The position numbers were made by a program, and so were the translations under genes. The notes beneath the pieces are model-generated. The model did not search any database. It was not told where the DNA came from and saw only the letters and a list, made by a program, of their open reading frames with translations. Of a stretch of DNA of 64,000 nt, positions 21,939 through 33,908 are shown piece by piece (positions within the stretch are counted from its first letter, which is position 1; every line of letters begins with the position of its first letter). Source of the stretch: Isoetes taiwanensis (Eukaryota; Streptophyta; Lycopodiopsida; Isoetales; Isoetaceae); assembly GCA_021234155.1 (NCBI GenBank), contig JAJEKV010000030.1, positions 7,437,890 through 7,501,889 of the forward strand. Direction: 5' to 3'.

Positions 21939-21974
21939 CCATAATGAGGGTCCCCAAAGGGCTCCCCATTATGG
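21939..21974 (-). other. terminal hairpin of element 2
   Basis: Minus-strand arms CCATAATG and CATTATGG (8 bp) continue, past a bulged T, into GGG/CCC and CCC/GGG pairs around a TTT loop. As in element 1, it lies between the Rep-like gene and the tRNA-like fold. Confidence 0.85.
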
Positions 21975-22234
21975 CAGGGGGCTAATCCCATGCAAATGAT
22001 CCAGCATGCAAATGCATATGCAAATAACTTCAAAACAGAAACTAAGAAACAGATTTTTAACCTTTTGTAATGCACTGTTCATGCTCCAAGCACACCATGC
22101 AATGCACCTACATCAAAGAAACAACACCAAGAAATAGTTCGAACTTTCACAACAAATCAGATCACATCAGTTGCTCGTAATGTTTAGTGCCTCCGCGTGC
22201 CTCCTCTCAAGCCTGTCCTACGCCTGTGCATCTG

Positions 22235-23672
22235 TTAGAGTGACAGAACATGACAAATGAATTGTAACATGCTAACAAAGTACCTATCAATATGCCCCAG
22301 TTCTCGTAGCAGAAGTGCCCGTGCTAAATTCATATGACTTCTCAGAGCCTGCCTCTCTCTTGTAGAAACAGCCACCTCGTCCCACTCCATGGTGCCAATT
22401 GTCTCTTCAAGTTCATGAAATAGACGTCCCAACTCCATCCTAAGCAAACGCACAGAGGCTGCCACAGTTTCAGCAAGTGTGTTAATGTTGACTATGCTAG
22501 TGAGCAATTCCGATGCAACATGGGCATGCTCAACATCTGGAGATGCTATACTAGGATGTGGCAAGCCATTGGAAATTAGAGTTTCCACAGTGGGAGGCTG
22601 AACAGCAGGAGCTTGTGGCAATGCTGGCTCAGGAGGCCTATCAGAAGGTGCAGGCAAATCAACCACTTCTTGGTGGCCATTTTCCATGTCAGCATCAGAA
22701 GACAAAGGCATGGGCATCTGCCTGCAAGCATCATACGTCAGTACTGTATGAGTGCATGAACACAAAATGTCTTACACAACATAAACAATGAAACGTGCCA
22801 AACAAAAGAAGGAACTTAAAAACAAAACCACACACAAACTGCAGAATCAATTAACAGCCAATGTATAATCTTGACAATCCAAAGAAATGTAATTTGGTTG
22901 CTCAGAGGTCTCCTCCATTCCAGGCCTGAATTCGTCATCCGCAATGTCCACGAAGCCCTCATCCCCATCTCCAGGACTTGGGACATCATCATAATACCTC
23001 TTACGTGCCTTCCCTATGCGCTCCACAGGTTGCATACCTGCAGGGATATTGAAAATTACACATTGTACATCACTAGGCATAGCCTGCGAAGGATTAAGAG
23101 TTATCCTCCATGCTGCCTTCACCCTATGTTCTGAAATAAAAGCACAATTAGTAGGCAAAATCCATTGACTAGACAAAATGAACTTGCCAGTCCTAAGCAT
23201 CCGGCAAACAGTATAGACTATAGAGAAGCAGATAGTTGCTTCCTGCCATGGTATTTGACAAAGTGATGGGCCCTGTGTGTTTATGTGACTTTTTCATTCC
23301 CCGTATATTCCATATACCCAAACACCGATACTCCTTAGCAAACCAAAGACCATGGGCTTGAAGTATATGAATGTAATGAGTAACATTGCATTCTCCCCAT
23401 GCATCTATAAATGAGTACTCAGTGAAATCAACAACTGTTGTTTTGAACAAATCCAACTTATCAATTACCATTTCCTTCTCCGCCAGTAAATTCACAAGAA
23501 TGTCAAGATTCCTCCATGCCTTTGTCTTCTTAATCTTTGCCCTCTCACGCGCAGTCTGGTCATCTTCAGCTGCCAAAAGGTCTTTGTAGCCCTTTCACTT
23601 GCCAAATGACAAGGTTTCATTTTTACGTAATTTAGTGCAAAGTATGAATCTTTTTGCTTTCATTGCACCCAT
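22235..23672 (-). pseudogene. Rep-like protein, element 2, HUH domain deleted
   Basis: Start ATG at 23672 (MGAMKAKRF), matching the start at 61286 (MGGPKSKRF). An in-frame TGA lies where the 61-kb copy has Trp; then GYKDLLAAEDDQ and IKKTKAWRNLDILVNLL. A frameshift separates this from RAHHFVKYHGRKQLSAS, and after another shift the frame at 22847-23200 reads LRTGKFILSSQWILPTNCAF, EHRVKAAWRITLNPS, PAGMQPVERIGKARKRYYDD, collinear with element 1. The final exon (about 22235-22755, after a TTGCAG acceptor) is Pro-rich and ends LRSHMNLARALLLRELGHID. No HLH or YxxK motif remains between the N-terminal part and RAHHF, so this copy could not act alone. It keeps the N-terminal domain that element 1 lacks. 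Confidence 0.6.
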
Positions 23673-24268
23673 TAATGGTTTGCATGGTACCTTACCTCTA
23701 CATGCCGTCATTCTTGCATAAATTGTCACATTATCATCAGGGTTTCTGAACTACGATCAGGGCAAGACATCAGGGTTTACTATAATCAGGGCGAAACATT
23801 CTAAGCTTCTTCTATGAATTGTTTCGACGGCTCTCACTGGTATTATTAAGATAGGACAAGCGACAATGTGGCGGGGCCTTGTTCTCAATATAGATGTCCA
23901 TGCACCTGAGGTATTTGCTTCCCTGGAAGACAAGGATGATCATGAACTTGAAATCATATTTGAACCAGAAGCTCACCTACTATGGCACGCACAATATCCA
24001 TGTCCATCTCAATCCCAAACATTGAAAACAAAAACTCTTAAACAGCTTTCCTTTCCAGCAAACTTGTTTCTAAAGTGTCAGATTCCTTTCTGTCTGAGAG
24101 ATCTAGCCCATTAACACAAGTAGTTTCTTTCCTTTCCCAAATACTGTTAGGTTACCATCAGAGATATTGTCAATATAATTCACCTTTCCTCTATTCAAAT
24201 TTCTCGATTTTGAAGTCTTTTTATACTTCTTGCTTCCCTGAACAACACGAGTGTTCACATTAACTTTC
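23673..24268. other. spacer upstream of element 2
   Basis: Includes a plus-strand 82-codon frame (23866-24114, starting MWRGLVLNIDVHAPEVF) with no recognised domain. The 5' boundary of element 2 should be here but no terminal repeat was recognised. Confidence 0.35.
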
Positions 24269-24597
24269 TCAATAGTGGAAAGAACTCGAAGAAACAGTAT
24301 CCATTTTGTTAGGCTTTTTCTTCTTCTGAATCCCTTTGTAACTCGAGCTAATATCGTCATAGGGCAGTACAGCAACATGCTTCTTTTGCAGTAGGTCCTC
24401 ATGTGGCACCATCTCTATATTCAACATCCTTAACCTGATTGGATGTCTGCCAAGTCTTCGTATTCATTTAAACAATAACGATTTGTAGTCAGTCCATGCG
24501 GCACAAGTTTAATGTCCTTGGGAGCAAACCTATTACTACCACCATTGGCAAAGTCCCTCCAAGAAGGTTCAAAGCTATCGTTATCACATGGATCCAT
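24103..24597 (-). pseudogene. unrecognised coding remnant
   Basis: On the minus strand an ATG-initiated frame from 24597 to 24430 (55 codons) includes SFEPSWRDFANGGSNRFAPK and DIKLVPHGLTTNRYC, a second from 24412 to 24269 (47 codons) continues with LLQKKHVAVLPYDDISSSYK, and a third after a frame break gives VNTRVVQGSKKYKKTSKSRN. They are consecutive and polar, with a protein-like composition. A splice acceptor-like CCATAG precedes the first. I do not recognise the family. It could be a broken host gene or a transposon piece upstream of the Rep-like copy. Confidence 0.25.
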
Positions 24598-24599
24598 CT

Positions 24600-26976
24600 T
24601 CCTATGGTTACACGCATTGTGAGTACATGCTTTTGCTGCAGAACATTATGTCTTCCTTCAACTTCAACTGTCTTGGATCAGAATAAAAACTTATATACTT
24701 AAAAGCAACAGAGAAAATAACGAACGGACCAAATGTAAAGTCTGAGCTGGGATCGAAGTCTGAAAACTTTAAACTGATGAAACCCATGTTAGTACTTAAG
24801 CGCCTTTCGTTATTTATTCTGCAGAAAACAAAGCAACCTCTTTCGTCCCATTTTAGGAAGGGACAAGAGAAAGGCTTCATTGTTGGGCGGACGCATATCA
24901 AATATTATTAAAAAATTTGATGGCTGTTCATGCCATTTTTAGTCGAAACGTGTACTGCCGCACTCAGAGGCGTTGCTGCTCGACAACAGAATAGGAGAGA
25001 GATGAAATTTGATAAAACATTTTATCGTGCTTTATCTCGATGTAAAAGGACATTTTGTTGAAGCCCTTGTTGATGGTGTTGCTACAGGGTAAGCTAAATA
25101 TCAAATGGATCATGGACCAGTTAGCTTACCTAACAATATCACAACCGGGAAAAGATTTTTTATAATCAAGCTTAGATTGATGCTAGCTGTTGCATCCAGG
25201 TAATTTAGTGTACACAATACTTTTGAACTATTGAATAGTAAACATATATCCAACATTGCCGTGCATAAGTAGGGGCATGTAGCCGTAGTTATACGGAGTT
25301 TCACGTGTATTGAGGTTAGTATATTTTTCACTCATGCTAAAGTAGTTGTGGTTGTGTCTCTGAATGTAACCTCTCTATGTATGTGGTTCCAACAAATTAC
25401 ATTCTATAGCCTATCGTGATGTGACTTAATTTTTGCAATGTTAATACTAGAAGATGCAGCATGCATGTAATGTACTCAAAAAAACTTCGTTGAACATCCT
25501 ACTGCATATGATTAAAAACACATTTACCTTAAAATAAGAAAATCAAATTCCAAACCTGACAAAATCGAATCTATTTCCAAATAACCAAAGTTGAATGACA
25601 CTAAGTCCATAAATGCCTAACCTACAGACTTTCTTGCAATTAAAGCATATCCACGTCGTACCTCCATCTCAGAAATCTGAAATGCAACACCTCAGCAACA
25701 TCCGAGGTGGTATAGTATAAGCTATAAGATTTTTAGTTTTAAAATTCAATGGCAGTCTAATAACACCAAACCTAAATAAAAACCAAACAAATCTTACCTT
25801 TCTAAAGCCTTCTGGTGTGCTTTTTGCTAGTTTTTTTTTTTTTTTTAACCAATGGTTATGTAATTGCATTATGATAAGTCTAAGTTAAATACAAAAATTC
25901 ATATTTTAGGGTATAGATTGGCGGAGTCGCTCAGTTGCGCCCAACCAACTGCCCAAAGGGCAAAACTCCATATACTCCATAAGCTTATCTTATCATAAGC
26001 TTTGCTGGATCGCCCCCGATCTAAAAGACCAAGATCTAGCAAACTTTGTTCATCAGGGATGTGCCAAAAATACAAGAGCGTAGATGCTTTTTTTTTGTTT
26101 CATTTTGGATAGTGACTTAAAATACAGTCTGAGGGTGTCTTCTGTTATATATGTTACCAAGAGATCTTTTCGGTATGATATGGCTACATAACACCTGCTG
26201 AATATTGAATACAGTACTATCAACTGCTGATCTGCTTGCTACAACCAGTTATGGATTTGCACCAGATGGCATATGATCTGATGGCATCAGATAGTATAAA
26301 AGTAGTTTTTGGATCTGTGTGTAGTAGTCGAATATGATAAGAGTCCAATGCTTCACAGTTGGAGTTAAACCGTGTCAAATAGCATTACCATATGTTCACT
26401 AGCTCTGGAGTCCATCTGCTATTGGGGAGGTAATATTTCCTCGTGTAGAGGATATACATCTCAAAAACATTTTAATTAAGATGGTCTCAAAAACATCTTA
26501 ATTAAGCTGGAGTATGTCGCAGATCAAAGCGTTACCTTTGAAAAATAAAATTCATGGCTCTTAAGATCCGCCAGAAAGCCGACCAAGATCCACATATTCT
26601 TCTGATCAAAATTGTAAGATCCACATATTCTTCTGATTAAAATTTGTACCTGAAATTTTGCTTTGCCATCAAAACTAAATCCAATTTGCCAAAAATCCGT
26701 ATGCAAGGTTCGCTTTCAAGCTCTTGCTGCTTACAAAAATCCAAAATCCAACCGTCTAGCCACATGCTCTTGCCGCTTTCAAGCTCTACCTGTTTACAAA
26801 GTTCTGCTTTAGGGAGGGGCTCAGAGGTATTTTCGCTTCTACTTACAGAAAAGTAGCGGCAAAAGCTCCAAATAGAAAGGCCATCGACGAAATTAGAAAA
26901 GAAGGCAATCAATCTCGCTATTGATATTAATTTTTTTGCATTTATGAGGAGTGGATATCGTAGACCAAAATTTCTA
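24600..26976. other. anonymous spacer
   Basis: No gene seen. At 26560-26640 a 34-bp segment starting AAGATCCACATATTCTTCTG is tandemly duplicated with one difference. A GTCGCTCAGTTG word at about 25927 resembles a tRNA D-arm but no T-arm follows. Confidence 0.5.
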
Positions 26977-26982
26977 ATTTCG

Positions 26983-27052
26983 TTGGAAACCTCCCCAACT
27001 TTCATGAGTGGAAGCCTGCCAAGCTTCCACGAAAAGTTGGGGAGGTTTCCAA
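26983..27052. repeat. long near-perfect hairpin
   Basis: Left arm TTGGAAACCTCCCCAACTTT (26983-27002) pairs with AAAGTTGGGGAGGTTTCCAA (27033-27052), all 20 positions; inside, GTGGAAGC (27008-27015) pairs with GCTTCCAC (27023-27030). A third, partial copy of the arm (GGAGAGGTTTCCA) follows at about 27064. Confidence 0.9.
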
Positions 27053-27804
27053 TTAAGAAAATTGGAGAGGTTTCCATTCTTGAAAGGCTAACCAGATTCG
27101 GGCATAATTTGAGCGTGTTCTTACATTCATTAATTTGCAAGGATCGTATGTTCTGTATCTATTAAGAAAACTAGTCCTCGCCAGATTCTTTGTCCTTTTG
27201 GCCCTCTCTTTTTTTCAGGGATGATTCCTTTTAGTTTCGAAGCTCTGGTGCCTTGAAATGCACCGCCAAAGCTTCGTGAACATCTATAACTTCGTGTTTT
27301 TGCCAAGAAATTCTTTCTTTTATTCCAGATGTTTGCTGGAAAAGAAAATGGATGACATGATAACTTTGTCTGGTCATTTTGGCTTGCAGCAATGTTCTCG
27401 CAGCTCTTATATGAGTTTTAGCATGATCAGCTCGTATGATCAGCGGGTGCATGACCTCAACTGGTGATTATATATAATCTGTGAAGACAGAGCTGGAGTC
27501 CAACATAAAATAGGAGAGAAAAGCCTTATACAAAAAGTTTGCAGAGGAAGATGCACATGGATAATCCAAATATGGTGAGGAGGATCTTTCTTTTATACCT
27601 TTTTGATGAAATTGAACGCCAAAACCCATAGGAAAGGGAACATTTGATGAGATGTGATAAGCAGTTTGAAAAGAAAAATTAGTAGCTGCCAAGATATTTC
27701 AAAAGGTTGATTTTAGCTTTGAGGCTAAAAATAATGCTTTTGCTTCCTTCAGGCATTCTAATAAGCATATTTTGCGTGCAATTAACATATTTTGCATGCA
27801 ATAG

Positions 27805-28150
27805 GCTTCTCTGAACAGAATGATAAAGATGTTCTAGTATTAGAGCTTACGAAAATGGATCTAAAAAAGTTACTAAAAGCAGCTCGCTTCCCTTTGCTTT
27901 TGAATATGATTGCAAGAGCCATCAATGTTTTACATGAGAATAATGTGATTCATAAAGACTTGAAACCTCAAAATGTCTTGGTTGATTCTCTAGTAGATAG
28001 ATTAGACAATATATTGGAAACAGACTATGTGATGATTAAGCTCACGGATATGGCATTTCCCAGACTGAGTTCAAGACAAGCAACCTTGACAATTACACAA
28101 GGGTAGGGACTCCTAAGTATATGGCTCCTAAGATTCTCAATCAAATATAA
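27805..28150 (+). pseudogene. protein kinase domain fragment, degenerate
   Basis: After an acceptor-like GCATGCAATAG the frame reads GFSEQNDKDVLVLELTKMDL, KKLL, then IARAINVLHENNVIHKDLKP and QNVLVD: the hinge, helix E and catalytic loop of a Ser/Thr-type protein kinase. HRD is here HKD, common in some plant kinases. The Mg-binding DFG is replaced by DMA (KLTDMAF), and after a frameshift near 28085 the end of the activation segment reads VGTPKYMAPKIL, with APK in place of APE, ending at a TAA at 28148-28150. The N-lobe (Gly loop, Lys) and the C-lobe beyond APE are absent. A duplicated GCATATTTTGC(A/G)TGCAAT lies just before it. This is a relic of a kinase exon rather than a working enzyme. Confidence 0.75.
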
Positions 28151-30387
28151 CTATCAAATATACTAAGGTCCAAAGTAGTGAGGAAACCTAACATAATGGT
28201 GACTAATTCCCCAAGTGTTCATTTAGGAAAAAAAAATTCATATAGGCAGGAGTTTATTTAGAAGGAACAAGAACAAGAGAAGTTGAGCCCTAGAAATTGG
28301 ACTTAAACCTTTTTGGCATTCTAAACCAAGCAGCGCTGACCAAACCAATATTATTTGAGAACAAGGTAAACTTGTAGGTTTAAATGTTCAAGGATATCTT
28401 TGCACACCATTTCGAAAGCAAGAATTGAACTATCAAATGTCAAATGTTGATAGTAGGTTCAAACCCACACGTTTCAAACAACATAGAAATGTTCATGGCG
28501 TGTATCACATATTAATATATCAAGTTAGTTGCATTTACCCCCATAAATCCCCTTAAATGGCATTTATGGCTAATTACAGTCTTGGACTTTGCCAAGTGTC
28601 AAGGCGTGATTGGACCACGTGGTTCAATCCTAGCGCCGGATTGTATTTTTGAGGCTATTCAAAGGGGAAAAGATGCCCTTTCAAGTTCCAGTACGAATTC
28701 TTGAAAAAGGAGGAACTCCACAAGTCAGTTTTGGATATCGCCAAGTGGAGGAGGACTTTGCAGCTCGAGTCAAGCTCGAATACCTAAGGCGCTTTTGCAA
28801 TGCCACTAGTTTGCTGGGTCATTAGTATGTTAGGGTCTCAGGGTAAGGGTGCAAGTCAAGGATTGAATGAGTAACAGGACTACTTGCTACTGGCTTATTG
28901 CCTCCGCTTTGTAGTATTAAATGCCCATCTGTAAATATGACGTGCAGCCCTAAAATGAGATTGACAAAGGAACTATAACACTTGGATTCCATATGGATAG
29001 AACTCTTGTTCTATTTTGGATTATGATGGATGATCACGGATGTTGCTCTGTTTGCACCTCTTGTGCTTGAAGGAAGGGGATATAGATTTAGGAGCCATGA
29101 TTAGCTATGGCTCTAGTAGTAGGCCTCAGTAATTCCCATTAGTATTTGGCATGTGTATAGGAGTCCCCCTTATCATGAGCTAAGGGGCTTGATTGGCTTA
29201 CAATGGGGGACTTGCTTGAGTGCAGAGGGACCTTTGGTGTGCTGGTCTACTGGGGGTCCATTGTTAGCTAGACCGAATAGTTTGTCATTGGGAGAGGTCA
29301 AAGTATGGGTTTGATTAACCCCTTCTAGGTGATGTCTGCCTCAGTGAAGTTAGGCCGAGTATGAGTGGGGGCAACCCATCTCTCTAGTTATCTGCACTGG
29401 CAAGATACCTCTTGAAGGGGGCAGCCTTTCTGCCTCATCGGACTGGGGAAGATGCAAACCTACAGTAGCCTTATCGTTATGTCTCTGGCAAGCTATAGCC
29501 GAGACTCGAGGCTTGTCGATCTATCTGCAAAGTGGGCATAGCAGGGGGGATGGAGTGGACTACTCTTGCCATTGTTCTATTCTAGGCAATGCTATTGTTA
29601 TGACTTATGTCTGCTATTATCCCGAGAACTAAAACATCAGTCATACCACATTGAGTCTGAGCTTGGGATAGGATTTCTACCATGTTATGTAGTTGATATG
29701 TCTATGTTATGATGTTGGATGATTGCGCCCCACCCTTTATTGTGGGTTTATATATATTGTATATGCATCTTTCTTGTGCTGACATTTCACGTTTTCGCAG
29801 TTAGTACGACCTCGAGGGAGACGGGCAATGACACCTTCATGCTTCCACGTCATCTCTGGAGCACCAGCCAAGAGTCGACGTATTATGGACAACCTCCTGC
29901 CGACTAGTGGAGTCGACACGAGGGGGTTTTCAGCCTCTATACGGTCAGGGCATCATATAGATGACAGGAACGTCACAAGGCATTACTAGATCCTAAATCA
30001 ACAAGAAGATGGTGAATGTCAATCCAAGCCCTATAGTTTATTGTTTTTATATTAGACGAGAATATTGTCGGAGCATCTGTTAACTAGGTTGTGTCATCTT
30101 CTTTGTACAAGTCCAAATTTATTACCAAAACTGAGATAATAACTAAACAACCCTTTTTTTTTATGTCACTTTAAATATTGGGATTTTAGACGATCAAATA
30201 ATCTTCAATCTTTCCATTTAAAATATACTTTGTTACTTCCACGAAAAAAACTCACATATATGCTAATACTATACTCCATACTTCCATATTCATGATTACG
30301 TCCTTTAATAAACTAAATGCATTCTAAAACCCAGAAGATATGTCAATTTTGACAAACTAAATGCATTCTAAAATCTAACTGCCTCAA
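28151..30387. other. anonymous spacer, possibly old LTR-element sequence
   Basis: No coding homology seen. The stretch from about 28.5 to 30.0 kb has GC closer to 45-50% and long clean non-AT segments unlike its surroundings, suggesting a decayed retroelement, but no LTR pair, primer site or protein motif was found. Confidence 0.4.
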
Positions 30388-32548
30388 ATGGGAGTAGACA
30401 TATCAACTTTGATAAACCAAATGCATTTTCAAGCCAAGAAGATGAAACTGCTCGACTCAGGCTTTTTTCCTAAGCATTGTATTCTTGATAATATGGTTGC
30501 CGCATATGAGGGGATGTACTGGACGCATCCAAAAGGTCAGCATATGTCAGTGTCGATTGGAACTTCCTACAAAGATGTCTTCTGGCATTGGAACTTCAAG
30601 AGTTGTTTACCAGAGATGTTATGAAGCTCCATCTTCCTGCTAGGTCTACTATGCTTTTTCAACAAGAACCTTTGGCTATGTTTCTTGTTGTAGAGGAGTT
30701 CGTCAGGGATGTCCACTTGCTCCAGTATTGTTCACTATTGTGGCAGAGGTCTTGTCCTAGTTGTTTTCTTCTGCTATGTAAGATGACATAATACAGGACT
30801 TGACTATGGAAAATGGATCTCAAGAGGCCTTCAATCAATATGTTGATGACACATTTCTCTTTCTAGTGGCTGAGGATGATAATCTTCAGAATGCTAGGCT
30901 TTGATAGACTCTTTCTCACTGGCATTAAGGATTCTTGTTGGGTGGTTAAAGTGTTCTACTTTATGGACCTTAGATATGGCTAATTCCTCCATGCGTTCAT
31001 GAGCAACCACGAAAAGTGCTTCCTCATGGTAAGGCCACTAAACTCTTGGGTATTCCTATAGGTATACATGTTTCTACTTCAGATGCATGGGATATTATAA
31101 TTGAAAGGCCTGCATAAGAATCTTTTTTAGTGGAATACAACTAAGCTTTCTTTAGTAGTGAGGATAATAGTTGCTAAGCATGCTCTCATCAACACTCACG
31201 ATTATATGGTATTGCAGTGCTTGCCTCACAATCAAAGTTTCACGGGGTTGTTGCAACTGTAACTTCATTTGGGTGATACTGAGACAACATGTGGTTGTGA
31301 AGGTCGCTTGATCTACATGTATCAAACCAAAATTTGCTAGTGGTCTGGGTGTAATTGACTTTTCTTTACAAAGTGAAATTATAATCTTTAAGTTTATCTG
31401 CCGCTACCTGGTGGGCATGATATATTCGTCTGGAATGAGGTTGGTTGTGCAAGCACTTGCACATTTTATTCCTTTTGGGAATCCGTCACTTAGGGCAGTT
31501 CTTCCTTGGAGCCTCTTTTATTAGTTTCGCCCATATCCTAATGCTTCCCCCTTCCTGAAGGGCCTACTTGATTCTTGGGAGACAGTTCAAGTACTATTTC
31601 AGATTAATCTTGGTGCTTGCATATAGTTAAGCTCTCCGCATTGGTGGATTCCTGTGGATAATCGTATGCATCTACGTGCGACTGTACATCTGTTGACACA
31701 ATAGCGTTAGAGGGTTACTGGCATTCTCATAGCATATGTTTGGTATAAGGCCGGTCACTTGTTGCCTTGGGATGTTTTTCAGACTAAGTTCATGCTATTT
31801 TGGTGGGACAGAGCTATTTGGCAAAAGTTGGCTATGATGCTCTGCCAGTCACTCCTTCACAACCAGCTGATGTGCCTATTTGGATTGGTCCCCAAATTGT
31901 TAATGCACAATATCTTGTGCATTCTTTATATCAAAAGCTGGTCGATGTTGACATTGTCCACCCGCAAGTTGATTTATAGCTTCGCCTTCCCCCTCCTCAA
32001 TGGAAGTGTATGTGGTTCTGGGTCTGAAATAAATTGCTTAATTCCAAAGTTTCTGCCTTGTGGTAACAACTCCTTTATAGATGTCTGCAGGTTAATGCAT
32101 TGGTTCATAAGTTTGCTCCTCACATTTCAGACTTTTATCCATTGTGTAAGCGGCAAGATGAGAATCTCGAGCATTGCTTTTTTCTATGCCACCAAGCCAC
32201 TTGGAACAGCTTGCAGCAGCGTACTTTCCATTTAGCTTCAGGCTAGTTGCTGTGGTCTATTTGGGAAAGGCAATGGCGGTGTATCTTAAGGGCTTAACAA
32301 TTAGTGCTCGCCAAGTTCTTCATGAGGCACAGGATAGATTGATGAAGGCATACCTATGTTCTCAGATTGCTCTTGAGAAGAGATGTGCGATTTTTGAGGA
32401 ATATTTGGGTATATTATCTTATGCATAAGCAGGTTGCTTCATTCAGTAGATTATCTTTCTCTATTGATATTTTATTCCTATTCTTGCAATCATATGTGTA
32501 CTTCTTTTGGAGTATTGAATAGAGTTTATCGTCCTTCAAAAAAAAAAA
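30388..32548 (+). mobile_element. L1-type LINE, 5'-truncated and decayed
   Basis: Plus-strand frames give, in order, RT (CRGVRQGCPLAPVLFTIVAE near 30690; QYVDDTFLFLVAE near 30835), the post-RT block (LSLVVRIIVAKHALINTHDY near 31145), and the zinc-binding region (WFWVWNKLLNSKV, then FYPLCKRQDENLEHCFFLCH near 32000-32200). The active-site YADD is YVDD. Many stops and shifts. It ends in TCGTCCTTC plus an A tract at 32537-32548. Confidence 0.82.
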
Positions 32549-32550
32549 AA

Positions 32551-33905
32551 TTGGAGTAGCCTCAAACTGATTCTTGAACAAACACATATTGACACTTTTT
32601 GAAAAATATCTAAAGGGTGATTAGGGTATGCTTTTGTTTTAATTAATAGTTGATAACAAAAGATGCTGTTGAAAATTAACTTTGTTCACAAATGCACATT
32701 TCCAAAAACTTCACCAGATGGTTTCATCTTGGTTGTGTGGTACACAATCTGATGATATGCAAAGTTCTGAAGTTTCTTTGCAGAGACAAGTATACATTGT
32801 TGTGTAGTTTACTACTGATTCTGAATTGTCCTTTATTTCTTCTAGCTCAGAAATTAGACACCGCCATTTCAGTAACAAATATATTTCCAGGCAGTGGCTC
32901 GATTCTATTGTTAAACATTACAGCGGAGCACTCTTAAGTACCTGGGTGTGGGAAATATAATTTCCTCGATAATTCTTGCAATATGTGCTTAATGGTTAAT
33001 CGACATAATCTCAAATCATTCCATTGAACCTTAAAGAGGAGAACTCCAAGTTAAACACACTTTTCTGTAACTTAATTGTGAAATGCTGCATTTGAAGAAG
33101 GCAGGAATTTTACGTGCAATCTGGTGTTTCATTTAATCATATCCATTTTCATAAGTCTGATTGGTATCTATTTCTGTAAGAAAGCCTGAATGCAAATTGT
33201 ATTCTAAGAATTTTTTAGCAGTAAAGAACAGCATACAAGATAAGCCAGAAAATGATACATACAGGAATGAAAAATGCTAATGCTTCCTGAACACTAGAAT
33301 ACTCTACAACTCATGGTCCCAAAAAGATGAAGGTTTCAGAAACTTCATGAAGCTCATACCTTTTTTGATTGCGCAGTCAATGCTGATGAGCACATACAAG
33401 TTGTTACCATCTTACTGGCAGTTCCTACTTGCCAGTAAAGTAAATATCTTGATCAAGCAATATGTCCAACAATCTATTTCTTTGCCACAGTTTCTATGAT
33501 CATATCTTGGTTGATCAACCATTGCTGTAGTAAAATAGAGTGACATCAGTTTGAATCCAATCTTATTCATGATCTTATTCATTGGCATTTTAGCAGGGAA
33601 ACAACATGTTCAGAAGCAAATTGTCCTCTTCCAATCTTGCATTGGATCTGATGCATGCCATGATCATGTTATATACCTCAAGGAATACCTTCACTTGTCA
33701 AAGTAAGACTGCCAACTTGCTCGTGATGCAGTTTTGTGCCGAGAACGACCATGTCTGCATCTAATACATTTTCTACTGCAAACAGGGCATCTGGTTTACC
33801 AAGGTACAGTGTGCCTGCATATGCTGTTTTTTTTCGGCTTGTGGTTTCGGATTGCATAAACTAGCGGGCATTTTTTATCTTAAAAAAAAAGTTTGGGTTG
33901 GTTGT
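32551..33905. other. spacer upstream of the bL36 gene
   Basis: AT-rich, no coding or repeat structure recognised. Before the MITE inserted, its right end (about 33840-33905) would have been the immediate upstream sequence of the bL36 start codon and so may hold the ancestral promoter and 5' leader. Confidence 0.45.
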
Positions 33906-33908
33906 TTA

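Noticed and set aside
25918-25980. tRNA D-arm-like GTCGCTCAGTTG
   Set aside because: No anticodon stem or T-arm with correct spacing follows; not a tRNA gene.
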